Below are positions 52,764 to 64,000 of a stretch of 64,000 nt of DNA, in pieces (position 1 is the first letter of the stretch; each line of letters starts with the position of its first letter). Location: contig NZ_JACNME010000016.1 of NCBI RefSeq assembly GCF_014270065.1, positions 30,714-94,713 of the forward strand, in the 5' to 3' direction. Source of the stretch: Quadrisphaera sp. RL12-1S (GTDB lineage: Bacteria; Actinomycetota; Actinomycetes; Actinomycetales; Quadrisphaeraceae). The notes beneath the pieces are model-generated. The model saw nothing but the letters and a program-made list of their open reading frames with translations. It was not told the DNA's origin and did no database searches. The position numbers and the translations under genes were made by a program.

Positions 52764-53786
52764 TCAGCACTCCACCGGGTGCTCCGCCAGCACCTGGCGG
52801 CAGCGGACCACGTCGGCGTCCATCTGCTCCACCAGCGCCTCGACGGAGTCGAAGCGCAGCGTGGGCCGCAGGAGCTCGACGACGTCGACGCCCACGCGCT
52901 CCCCGTACAGGTCCAGCTGCGCGGAGGCCTCGCTGCCCACCAGGGCGTGCGCCTCCAGGCGGCGCTCCAGCCCGTCGAAGGTCGGGTTGGTGCCGATGGA
53001 GACCGCGGCCGGGAGCACCCGGCCGCCGCGCGCCGCGGCCTCGGCGTCGGAGACCCCGGCCAGGTCGAGCCGCACCAGCCACCCGGCGTACACCCCGTCC
53101 CCGGGGACGAGCACCCCCACCTGGCCGAGGTTGGCCGTGGGGTAGCCCAGCTCGCGGCCGCGGTGGTCGCCGTGCACCACGACGCCCTCCACCCGGTGCG
53201 GCCGGCCCAGCTGCTCGGCGGCGGCCGCCGCGTCCCCCGCGGTGAGCAGCTCGCGCACCCAGGACGAGCTCCAGCGGCGCTCGCCGTCGTCGTCCTGCGC
53301 GCCGTGGCCGTCACCGTGGACGTCCTCGAGGGCGACCGTCTCGAAGCCGTGGTCGCGCCCCAGGTCGCGCAGGCTGTCCAGCGAGCCCGCGCCGTTCCTG
53401 CCGAACCGGGCGTCCCGCCCGGCGCAGACCACCGAGGCGCCCAGCGCGCCCACCATGACGTCGGCCACGAAGCGCTCCGGCGGCCACGAGGCGAGCTCGG
53501 CGGTGAAGGGCAGCACGAGGACGGCGTCCAGGCCGGTCTCCTCGAGCAGCTCCAGCTTGCGGCGCAGCGTGGTGAGCAGCGGGGGCGCCGCCTGCGGGCG
53601 CAGCACCGCGAGCGGGTGCGGCTCGAACGTCACGGCCACCGCCTGCGCCCCGAGCGCGCGCGCCCGGGCCACCACGGCCCGCAGCACGCTGGTGTGGCCG
53701 CGGTGGACGCCGTCGAAGTTGCCGAGCGCCACCACGGAGGGGCCGAAGCCCGCCGGGACCTCCTCGAGGCCAGACCACCGCTGCAC
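52764..53786 (-). CDS. ribF: Bifunctional riboflavin kinase / FAD synthetase
   Basis: About 340 residues. The N-terminal FAD synthetase domain has VVALGNFDGVHRGHTSVL (about 18-35) and FEPHPL; the linker SSSWVRELLTAGD is followed by the C-terminal flavokinase domain with RVEGVVVHGDHRGRELGYPTANL and VSIGTNPTFDG. It makes FMN and FAD. A CAGACT hexamer 6 nt before the GTG suggests a leaderless start, i.e. its own promoter, in keeping with truB being displaced 3.7 kb upstream. Confidence 0.95.
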   Translation of the reverse strand: MQRWSGLEEVPAGFGPSVVALGNFDGVHRGHTSVLRAVVARARALGAQAVAVTFEPHPLAVLRPQAAPPLLTTLRRKLELLEETGLDAVLVLPFTAELASWPPERFVADVMVGALGASVVCAGRDARFGRNGAGSLDSLRDLGRDHGFETVALEDVHGDGHGAQDDDGERRWSSSWVRELLTAGDAAAAAEQLGRPHRVEGVVVHGDHRGRELGYPTANLGQVGVLVPGDGVYAGWLVRLDLAGVSDAEAAARGGRVLPAAVSIGTNPTFDGLERRLEAHALVGSEASAQLDLYGERVGVDVVELLRPTLRFDSVEALVEQMDADVVRCRQVLAEHPVEC

Positions 53787-53792
53787 GCCGAC

Positions 53793-53798
53793 AGTCTG
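53793..53798 (-). promoter_or_regulatory. -10-like CAGACT of ribF
   Basis: Minus-strand CAGACT, 6 nt, GTG 53786. Confidence 0.3.
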
Positions 53799-53881
53799 GA
53801 CGCCGCTCCGGCGGACCCGCCCACGGGGGCCGCCGGAGCGCTCGGGGTGCGCGGCGGGCAGGACCGGCCGATCATGGGTCG

Positions 53882-54064
53882 ATGGCCGGCATCCTCGACA
53901 AGCTCACCCGCTTCGCCCGCAGCCCGAAGGGCCAGCGCGCCATCGGCACGGCCTCCCGCAAGGCGCAGGAGTACGCCAGCAGGCCGGAGAACCGCGCGAA
54001 GATCGGCAAGCTCGCCTCCCGCTTCGGCGGTCGCGGAGGCTCCGGGGGCAGCACCCCCCGCTGA
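53882..54064 (+). CDS. Small basic hypothetical protein
   Basis: 60 residues, strongly basic: AGILDKLTRFARSPKGQRAI, then ASRKAQEYASRPENRAKIGK and a Gly/Ser tail. No membrane segment. Similar short basic proteins recur in actinobacteria but the family has no known role; a nucleic-acid or membrane-surface role is only a guess. The start is preceded 6 nt upstream by GATCAT, a weak -10. Ends before a strong terminator. Confidence 0.6.
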   Translation: MAGILDKLTRFARSPKGQRAIGTASRKAQEYASRPENRAKIGKLASRFGGRGGSGGSTPR

Positions 54065-54103
54065 GCCCCGCTGGCACACGCGCCGGACCCCGTCCGGTGA
54101 CCA

Positions 54104-54148
54104 CGCAGAAGACCCGCACCCCCGAGCCCGGGGTGCGGGTCTTCTGCG
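54104..54148. terminator. Bidirectional terminator, perfect 19 bp stem
   Basis: Arms 54104-54122 and 54130-54148 are exact reverse complements, 7 nt loop. It separates the plus-strand small gene from the minus-strand DUF779 gene. Confidence 0.85.
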
Positions 54149-54165
54149 CGTCGGCGGCGGAGGGG

Positions 54166-54561
54166 TCAGCTGCTCCCCCGACCCGGCTCGGCCAGCGCCA
54201 CCTCGGCGTCGGTGAGCAGCCGCGAGCGGATGAGGAACCTCACGCCCTCGGGGGCCTCGAGGCTGAACCCCGCCCCGCGCCCCTTCACCACGTCCACCGT
54301 GAGGTGGGTGTGCCGCCAGTACTCGTACTGGGACGCCGACATCCAGAACGGCGCCCCGGCCACCTCCCCCAGCAGCACGTCGGCCTCGGAGGTGATGAAG
54401 TCGCCGTCGGGGAAGCACATCGGCGACGACCCGTCGCAGCAGCCGCCGGACTGGTGGAACATCACGGGCCCGTGCTGCTCGACCAGCTGCGCGACCAGGG
54501 CCGCCGCCTCGGGGGTGATGTCCACCCGCGAGGCGGCGGTCGCTCCTGGACCTGAGCTCAT
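54166..54561 (-). CDS. DUF779 protein, aldehyde dehydrogenase partner
   Basis: About 131 residues. VMFHQSGGCCDGSSPMCF (about 33-50) with a CC pair and a further Cys, GEVAGAPFWMSASQYEYWRHTHLTVDVV (middle) and a GFSLEAPEGVRFLIRSRL end define DUF779. It regularly accompanies aldehyde dehydrogenase genes; the cysteine cluster suggests metal or redox chemistry, unproven. The ATG is 10 nt after the dehydrogenase stop. Confidence 0.88.
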   Translation of the reverse strand: MSSGPGATAASRVDITPEAAALVAQLVEQHGPVMFHQSGGCCDGSSPMCFPDGDFITSEADVLLGEVAGAPFWMSASQYEYWRHTHLTVDVVKGRGAGFSLEAPEGVRFLIRSRLLTDAEVALAEPGRGSS

Positions 54562-54571
54562 CGTCCGCCTG

Positions 54572-56089
<1,518 letters not shown>

Positions 56090-56204
56090 GGCGAACCTCC
56101 TGCTCGACCTCAGTGTCGTGCTCCCCGGGAGGGGATGCCCCGATGCTCGTCCGGAGGCGGTTGGCGGCTGGTTGGTCGCTCGGCCGGTCGGCTCGGCGGT
56201 GGGC

Positions 56205-57428
56205 TCAGAGGTCGGCGACGGCCAGGCGGGCGGCGAGCAGCGCCCGTGACGGCTCACCGGCGGGGGCGGCCGCCAGGGCCGCGGCGAGCACCTCGGAGTC
56301 CCAGGGGCAGGTGCGCGCCCAGCGCAGGGCGGCCTCGGCGGCGGGGTCGGCGAGCAGCGCCTCGCGCACAGCGCACGTGACGTAGCTGGCGGTCTGGCGG
56401 AGCTCGGGTGACTCGGTGCCCGCCAGGAGGTCGCCGCCGTAGTGCTCGGCCGCGGCGGTCGGCTCGCCCTGCGCGACGGCGTCCAGCACGGCGTCGACGT
56501 CGGTGCGCACCGGCAGCGCCAGCCGGTAGGGCCGTGAGGTGAGGGCGCCTCCGAGCGCGGCCCGCACGTGGCTGACCTCGGCCTTGAGCGTGGAGGTGGT
56601 GACGGGGGCGTCCCCGTACAGGGAGGCGTGCAGCTCGGGCAGCGAGAGCCCCTCGGGGTGCAGCGCCAGCAGGGCGAGCACCTCCAGCTGGCGCCGGGTC
56701 AGCGCGAGGCGCCGCCCGCCGAGGCGGGCCTCCCCCGCCCCGAGCAGCCGCAGCTCCAGCACCGGCTGCTCGGCGCCGCGGTCGGCCGGTGCGGGCTGGC
56801 CCGTGGAGGCGGCGTGCTGCACCAGCTGCGCCAGCGCCCCCGCGGTGGCCGGTCCCAGCGGCTGCGCCCGGTCCCAGGTGGTGGACAGGTCGACGACGCC
56901 GAGCGCGCGCCCGGTGCGCTCGTCGTAGACCGGCGCCGCCCAGCACACCCACCCCTCGACGGCGTGGGCGAAGTGCTCGGCCGACCACACCGTGGACAGC
57001 GACCCGGTGCGCAGCGCGAGGTCGAGGGCGTTGGTGCCCACGCTGGCCTCGTCCCACCGGCCTCCGGGGGCGAACCCCACGGACTCGGCGCGGCGGCGCA
57101 TCACGCGTCCGGCGGAGGTCCACAGGATGCGCGCGGAGGCGTCGGTGACGGCGACGACGAGGTCGCCGTCCTCGGCGGCGCGGGCCAGCTGCGGGCCCAT
57201 GACGCGCACGGCGTGCTGCAGCGGGGAGCCGCGCCAGGCGCGCTCGACGTCGTCGGGGTCGGCCATGGGCGCCACGTCGAGGTCGGGGGCGACCGTGGCC
57301 GCCGACCGCGCCCAGCTGGCGCGGATCTCCTCGCGGACCGCCGCCGGGCCCGGGACGGAGGTCCGCAGGCCCCCGCGCGCCGAGGCGATCTCAGCGCGGC
57401 GCCGACGCGCCTCCACCGTCACCGTCAC
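56205..57428 (-). CDS. GAF-domain transcriptional regulator (AcoR-like sensor)
   Basis: About 407 residues. N-terminal [13 protein letters not shown] helix and a GAF sensor (~75-190) with [19 protein letters not shown] and [13 protein letters not shown] [19 protein letters not shown]; the C-terminal third (~225-310) has a winged-helix region [20 protein letters not shown] and [17 protein letters not shown], replacing the AAA+ domain of true AcoR. It should activate the downstream aldehyde dehydrogenase, 115 nt away. A GGGGGAGG ribosome site precedes GTG 57428. Confidence 0.85.
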   Translation of the reverse strand: MTVTVEARRRRAEIASARGGLRTSVPGPAAVREEIRASWARSAATVAPDLDVAPMADPDDVERAWRGSPLQHAVRVMGPQLARAAEDGDLVVAVTDASARILWTSAGRVMRRRAESVGFAPGGRWDEASVGTNALDLALRTGSLSTVWSAEHFAHAVEGWVCWAAPVYDERTGRALGVVDLSTTWDRAQPLGPATAGALAQLVQHAASTGQPAPADRGAEQPVLELRLLGAGEARLGGRRLALTRRQLEVLALLALHPEGLSLPELHASLYGDAPVTTSTLKAEVSHVRAALGGALTSRPYRLALPVRTDVDAVLDAVAQGEPTAAAEHYGGDLLAGTESPELRQTASYVTCAVREALLADPAAEAALRWARTCPWDSEVLAAALAAAPAGEPSRALLAARLAVADL

Positions 57429-57548
57429 AGGGCCTCCCCCGCAGCTGCCGCCCGGCGTCCTCGCGCGTGCGTGGTGCCAGGGTAGGCACGCGCGGCGCGT
57501 GGTCGCCAGGGCCGGTCAGGCGGTGGGCCGGCGAGCGGGTGGCAGCCG

Positions 57549-58502
57549 TCAGCCCACCTCGGCCGGGTCCGCCAGCACGAGCACGGGGCGGATCGCGCCG
57601 TCGCGCTCCTCCACCAGCGCCACGAGGCGGTCCCCGGGGCCGAGCACGGCCACCGGGCCCTGCGCCCCGGGGGGCACGGGCAGCTGGCCGGCGGCCAGCC
57701 GCTGGCCCATCGCCAGGCGCCGGGCGAGCGCGTCGTCGGCCTCGGCCACCGGGAAGACGCGCCGGGCGGCGTCGGCCAGGCCCAGCAGGTGCGGCGCGGC
57801 GCCGTCCTCCACGAGGCGGTCCAGGGGCACGGCGGCGGCCTCGGCGAAGGTGCCGACGCGGGTGCGCCGCAGCGCGGTGAGCGACCCGCCCACCCCGAGG
57901 GCGGCGCCGGCGTCCCGGGCCAGGGCCCGCACGTAGGTCCCCGAGCTGACCACCACGCGGACGTCGGCGTCCACGGCGGCCACCTCGGGCGCCCGCTCGT
58001 CCCGGGCGGGACGGACGTCGAGCACCTCGAAGGCGCTCACCACCACGGGGCGCGCGGCCAGCACCACCTCCTGGCCGGCGCGGACCAGTGCGTGCGCGCG
58101 CTGGCCGTCCACCTTCTTGGCGCTGACCGTGCTGGGCACCTGGTCGAGGTGGCCGGTGAGCGCGGCCGCCGCCCGCTCGACGTCGGCCCTGGTCAGGTGG
58201 GCGGCGTCGGTGCGGGCCAGGACGTCGCCGTCGGCGTCGTCGGTGTGGGTCGCCACCCCGAACCGCATCGTGGCCAGGTACTCCTTCTCCGCCCCCACCA
58301 GGTGCGTCAGCAGCCGCGTGGCCCGCTCCACCCCCACCAGGAGCACGCCGGTGGCGCCCGGGTCCAGGGTGCCGGCGTGGCCGACGCGCCGGGTCCCGGC
58401 GGCACGCCGCACCCGCGAGACGACGTCGTGGCTGGTCATCCCCGCCGGCTTGTCGACGACGACGAGGCCGCTCGGGGCGGGTCCGCTGCGGCGCTGCTGC
58501 AC
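57549..58502 (-). CDS. truB: tRNA pseudouridine(55) synthase
   Basis: About 317 residues. GLVVVDKPAGMTSHDVVSRV (about 12-31), the catalytic GHAGTLDPGATGVL (Asp47), YLATMRFGVATHTDDADGD and SSGTYVRALARDAGAALG are typical of TruB, with a C-terminal PUA-like domain. It modifies U55 of tRNA. GTG 58502 has a GGGAGG ribosome site. Separated from rbfA by an inserted GGDEF-EAL gene on the other strand. Confidence 0.95.
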   Translation of the reverse strand: MQQRRSGPAPSGLVVVDKPAGMTSHDVVSRVRRAAGTRRVGHAGTLDPGATGVLLVGVERATRLLTHLVGAEKEYLATMRFGVATHTDDADGDVLARTDAAHLTRADVERAAAALTGHLDQVPSTVSAKKVDGQRAHALVRAGQEVVLAARPVVVSAFEVLDVRPARDERAPEVAAVDADVRVVVSSGTYVRALARDAGAALGVGGSLTALRRTRVGTFAEAAAVPLDRLVEDGAAPHLLGLADAARRVFPVAEADDALARRLAMGQRLAAGQLPVPPGAQGPVAVLGPGDRLVALVEERDGAIRPVLVLADPAEVG

Positions 58503-58543
58503 GCCGCCAGCCTCCCAGGCCGGCTGCTCCCTCCTCCGGACGG

Positions 58544-60373
58544 GTGGAGGCACCAGGGACCTTGGTCCCGACCCGGACCGCCCCGCTGGAGGGCTCGGCC
58601 CGCGCCGCCGATGCCCCGGACGTGGAGAGCATCTCGCCCGTGCGGCGCTGGCGCCGCGGTGGTCTCGTGGCCCCGTGGGTGCTCGCGCGCACCACGGGCA
58701 GCCTGTACGTGGCGGGGGGCCTGGCCGTGCTGCTGGCAGCGCTGGCGGACCCCGCCCGCAGCCTCGCCCTCTTCGCGGTGGCCGGGGTCGCGACGGCCAC
58801 GGGCCTGGTCGTCCTGCGGCACGGGCAGCGGCTGCGGTCGCTGGCGTTCCACGCCCTGGTGACCTCGGGCACGGCCCTCATCACGGCCGTGGTGCTCACC
58901 GCGCCGAGCACCACCACGGCGCTGGCGCTGGCCAGCACCTACACGTTCGTGGCGATCGACGTCTTCTACTACTTCGCCGGCGCCGAGGCCCTGCTCCAGC
59001 TGGCGCTGCTGGTGGTCGCGAGCAGCGCCGCGCTGCACGAGCGGACGCTGCCGTGGGTGGTGGTGACCGGGTTCCTCGTGCTGCTGGGCGCGGTGGCGCT
59101 GGTGATCGGCGACCTCGCCGGACGCGCGGCGCGGGCGGACCACGACGCCCTGACCGGCCTGCTGAACCGCCGGGGGTTCGACGAGGCCCTCGAGCGCCGC
59201 CTCGAGGAGGCCACCCGCACGGGGGCGCCGATGGCGGTGGCGCTGCTGGACGTCGACCACTTCAAGCGCGTCAACGACGCCCACGGCCACCAGGTGGGTG
59301 ACGACCTGCTGCGCTCCCTGGCCCGCGGCCTGCAGCGGCGCCTGCCGAGCGGAGCCGTGGTGGGGCGGCTCGGCGGGGACGAGTTCGCGCTGGTGGTGCC
59401 CGGCTGGGGCGGCGACGCCACCCCGGCGGCGCTGGAGGACCTCGTGCGGGGGCTGGAGGCGTCGGTGTCGGCGGGCGTGGTGGTGGCGCTGCGCGCGGAG
59501 CCGCCCGGGGAGGTGCTGCGCCGTGCGGACGCCGCGCTCTATCGGGCCAAGAGCGGCGGCCGGGGGCGGGTGGTGCTCGGGGACGCCAGCACGGGTCACC
59601 TGGCGGGCGACCTCGCGGCGGCGCTGGTCGCGCCCGGAGGGGGCGGGCTGCGCGTGGTGCTGCAGCCGGTGGTCTCCGTGCGCAGCGGGCGCACCGCCGC
59701 GGTGGAGGCCCTCGCCCGCTGGGACCACGCGGGGCGGGGCCCGGTGCCCCCCTCGGAGTTCGTGCCGGTGGCCGAGGACGCGGGTCTGGTGCGGGCGCTG
59801 GGGGCCTTCGTCCTGCGCCGCGCCTGCGAGCAGGCCCGCGTCCTGCAGACCGGTCTCGACGAGCCGGTGCTGCTGACCGTGAACGCCAGCGGGCGCGAGC
59901 TCGTCGACGCCGACTACGCCGACGGGGTCCTCGCGGAGCTGCAGCGCTGCGGCTGGCCGGCGGAGCAGCTGGTGGTGGAGGTGACCGAGAGCGTGGTCGA
60001 GGGGGGTTCCAGCCCGGCCCTGGCGTCGCTGGAGCAGCTGCGCCGCCGGGGCGTGCGCGTGGCCGTCGACGACTTCGGCGCGGGCTACTCCACCTTCTCG
60101 CGCCTCGACGAGGTGCCCGCCGACTACCTGAAGATCGACGCGGCGCTGCTGTCGACGGCCACCACCTCACCGCGGCGCCGGGCGCTGGTCGAGGCCGTGC
60201 TCGGGGTGGCCGCGACGCTGGGCCTGGTGGCCATCGCCGAGGGGGTGGAGACCCCCGAGCAGGCGGGGCTGCTGCAGGCGCTCGGCTGCCCGCTGGCCCA
60301 GGGGTACTTCTACGGCAGGCCCGCCGACGCCGCCGACCTGCTGGCGGCGGCGCCGGTGGTGGACCCGGTCTAG
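58544..60373 (+). CDS. Membrane GGDEF-EAL protein, third copy
   Basis: About 609 residues. Six membrane helices (~45-205), GGDEF domain ([17 protein letters not shown]; motif [13 protein letters not shown] near 277) and EAL domain ([10 protein letters not shown] near 387, [40 protein letters not shown]). No PAS domain, and no RxxD inhibitory site precedes GGDEF, unlike the tandem pair at 7.7-13.3 kb. The EAL catalytic set seems complete. It is divergent from truB; its TAG stop overlaps the rbfA stop on the other strand (CTAG). It appears inserted into the rbfA-truB operon. Confidence 0.9.
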   Translation: MEAPGTLVPTRTAPLEGSARAADAPDVESISPVRRWRRGGLVAPWVLARTTGSLYVAGGLAVLLAALADPARSLALFAVAGVATATGLVVLRHGQRLRSLAFHALVTSGTALITAVVLTAPSTTTALALASTYTFVAIDVFYYFAGAEALLQLALLVVASSAALHERTLPWVVVTGFLVLLGAVALVIGDLAGRAARADHDALTGLLNRRGFDEALERRLEEATRTGAPMAVALLDVDHFKRVNDAHGHQVGDDLLRSLARGLQRRLPSGAVVGRLGGDEFALVVPGWGGDATPAALEDLVRGLEASVSAGVVVALRAEPPGEVLRRADAALYRAKSGGRGRVVLGDASTGHLAGDLAAALVAPGGGGLRVVLQPVVSVRSGRTAAVEALARWDHAGRGPVPPSEFVPVAEDAGLVRALGAFVLRRACEQARVLQTGLDEPVLLTVNASGRELVDADYADGVLAELQRCGWPAEQLVVEVTESVVEGGSSPALASLEQLRRRGVRVAVDDFGAGYSTFSRLDEVPADYLKIDAALLSTATTSPRRRALVEAVLGVAATLGLVAIAEGVETPEQAGLLQALGCPLAQGYFYGRPADAADLLAAAPVVDPV

Positions 60374-60888
60374 CGCGCGGACCCGGCGCCGGGGGCGTTC
60401 TCGTCGTCGCTCTCGGCGTCGGCGTCGTCGCTCTCGTCGTCGTCGGCGCTCTCGTCGTCGTCGAGGTGCTCGGCCGGCTTGCGGTACGGGTCCTCGTCAC
60501 CGGCGTACGCGGCGCCGGAGGCGAGGGCCGCGACCTCGGCGTCGCGCGCGGCGGTCTTGACGAGCACGTCGTCGAAGTGGGCCGAGGTCTCCGGCAGGGC
60601 GTCGGCGATGAACTCGAGCGTCGGGGTGAGGCGGACACCGGTCCGCCGGCCCACCTCCGAGCGCAGCACGCCCTTGGCGCTGGCCAGGGCCGCGGCCGTG
60701 CCGGCGCGCGCCTCGTCGTCGCCGTAGACGGTGTAGAAGACCGTCGCGTGCTGCAGGTCACCGGTCACCCGGGCGTCGGTGACGGTGATGAAGCCGAGGC
60801 GCGGGTCCTTGATGCGGCGCTCGAGGGTCTCGGCGACGACGACCTTGATGCGGTCGGCGAGCTTGCGGGCGCGTGCCGGGTCGGCCAC
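60370..60888 (-). CDS. rbfA: Ribosome-binding factor A
   Basis: About 172 residues; the KH-like core (~1-115) has [40 protein letters not shown] and [12 protein letters not shown]. It matures the 16S rRNA 5' end of the 30S subunit. The last ~45 residues are an Asp/Glu/Ser-rich tail common in actinobacteria but rather long here. 41 nt after DUF503 on the same strand. Confidence 0.95.
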   Translation of the reverse strand: MADPARARKLADRIKVVVAETLERRIKDPRLGFITVTDARVTGDLQHATVFYTVYGDDEARAGTAAALASAKGVLRSEVGRRTGVRLTPTLEFIADALPETSAHFDDVLVKTAARDAEVAALASGAAYAGDEDPYRKPAEHLDDDESADDDESDDADAESDDENAPGAGSAR

Positions 60889-60929
60889 GGCTACCTCCAG
60901 GTGGTTCGTGCTGCCCCGGGTGGGGCAGG

Positions 60930-61220
60930 TCAGTCGTCGTCGCTGTGGATCATGGTGTGCGCGGAGAGGACCTGCACCTCCGGGTCGTCGGCGACGACGC
61001 GCTCGGCGGCGTCCAGCACGCGCTGGACGTGGCCGACGTCGCCAGCGACGACGCCGACGGAGATCTCGGCCCTGCGGTGCAGGTCCTGGTGGCCGGTCTC
61101 CGCGGCGCTCACCTCCAGCCGCTTGAGCTGGGCCAGCAGCGGGCGCACCACGGCCCGCTTGTGCTTCAGGGAGTGGACGTCGCCGAGGAGCAGGTCGACG
61201 ACGAGGGCGCCTACGTACAT
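60930..61220 (-). CDS. DUF503 family protein
   Basis: 96 residues. [20 protein letters not shown] then [20 protein letters not shown] are the signature; [20 protein letters not shown] follows. The family (YlxP) is encoded between infB and rbfA in Gram-positive bacteria and is thought to help ribosome assembly. The ATG at 61220 gives the exact family length. Confidence 0.93.
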   Translation of the reverse strand: MYVGALVVDLLLGDVHSLKHKRAVVRPLLAQLKRLEVSAAETGHQDLHRRAEISVGVVAGDVGHVQRVLDAAERVVADDPEVQVLSAHTMIHSDDD

Positions 61221-61250
61221 GCTCGGTCGCTCCGCTCGGAGAGCCCCCCG

Positions 61251-61300
61251 GTGATCATGGGCGTCCGCCACCTGCGAGGGTGGCGGACGCCCGTGACCAC
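61251..61300. repeat. GTGATCATGG repeat E (hairpin after infB)
   Basis: 22 bp arms (61251-61272, 61279-61300) with two mismatches and 6 nt loop; ends GTGATCATGGGC and GCCCGTGACCAC. It starts 13 nt after the infB stop on the minus strand and may attenuate transcription between infB and DUF503. Confidence 0.85.
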
Positions 61301-61312
61301 GGCCGGGAGGGG

Positions 61313-64000
<2,688 letters not shown>

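Overview
This 64 kb window is chromosomal DNA of a very GC-rich actinobacterium. The evidence is pervasive GC-rich third codon positions, mostly GTG starts, GTGA/ATGA gene overlaps, a proline/alanine-rich IF2 N-terminus, an Rv2175c-type gene beside a PknL-type kinase, class II DAHP synthase, and DUF5302, DUF6504 and SAV_6107 HEPN proteins. The gene mix (carotenoid, motility/c-di-GMP) would suit Kineosporiales, but that placement is a guess. I see no rRNA, tRNA, CRISPR array, prophage or intact insertion sequence.

Left part (1-28 kb). A small minus-strand operon (DUF6504 + HEPN) lies behind a perfect LexA box. It faces a CrtA-like / CruF-like / GT2 / CrtD-like carotenoid-tailoring set at 1.6-6.1 kb. 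Next come a RibD/DHFR-like reductase, a methyltransferase, two tandem membrane PAS-GGDEF-EAL proteins and a CDP-alcohol phosphatidyltransferase. The core carotenoid operon crtE-crtI-crtB follows at 14.0-17.9 kb. After it are a MATE exporter, a convergent AraC regulator/MFS exporter pair, an Rv2175c-like protein facing PknL, threonine aldolase, aroG and phosphofructokinase.

Middle part (28-48 kb). A gene-poor stretch is followed by a chemoreceptor with a downstream helical protein, a decayed response regulator and a GAF protein. Then come a five-gene MoxR/DUF58/DUF4129 operon behind thyA-folA, a pyroglutamyl peptidase, a pair of CBS/CNNM membrane proteins, a HAD phosphatase facing a membrane acyltransferase-like protein, and an ECF sigma/anti-sigma pair facing a secreted DUF4394 protein.

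Right part (47-64 kb). Reading leftwards on the minus strand, the order is infB - DUF503 - rbfA - truB - ribF - rpsO - pnp - M16 peptidase - dapB. This ancestral translation/RNA-processing cluster is interrupted by a plus-strand GGDEF-EAL gene and by an aldehyde dehydrogenase/DUF779/GAF-regulator cassette.

Two themes cross the window. First, a short repeat built on CCGTGATCATGG occurs at five intergenic sites in tandem or inverted arrangement with a 31-32 bp period, and it supplies stop codons for three genes and the start codon of a fourth. Second, many genes have a -10-like TAnnnT (or xAnnnT) hexamer 6-8 nt before the start codon, pointing to leaderless transcription.
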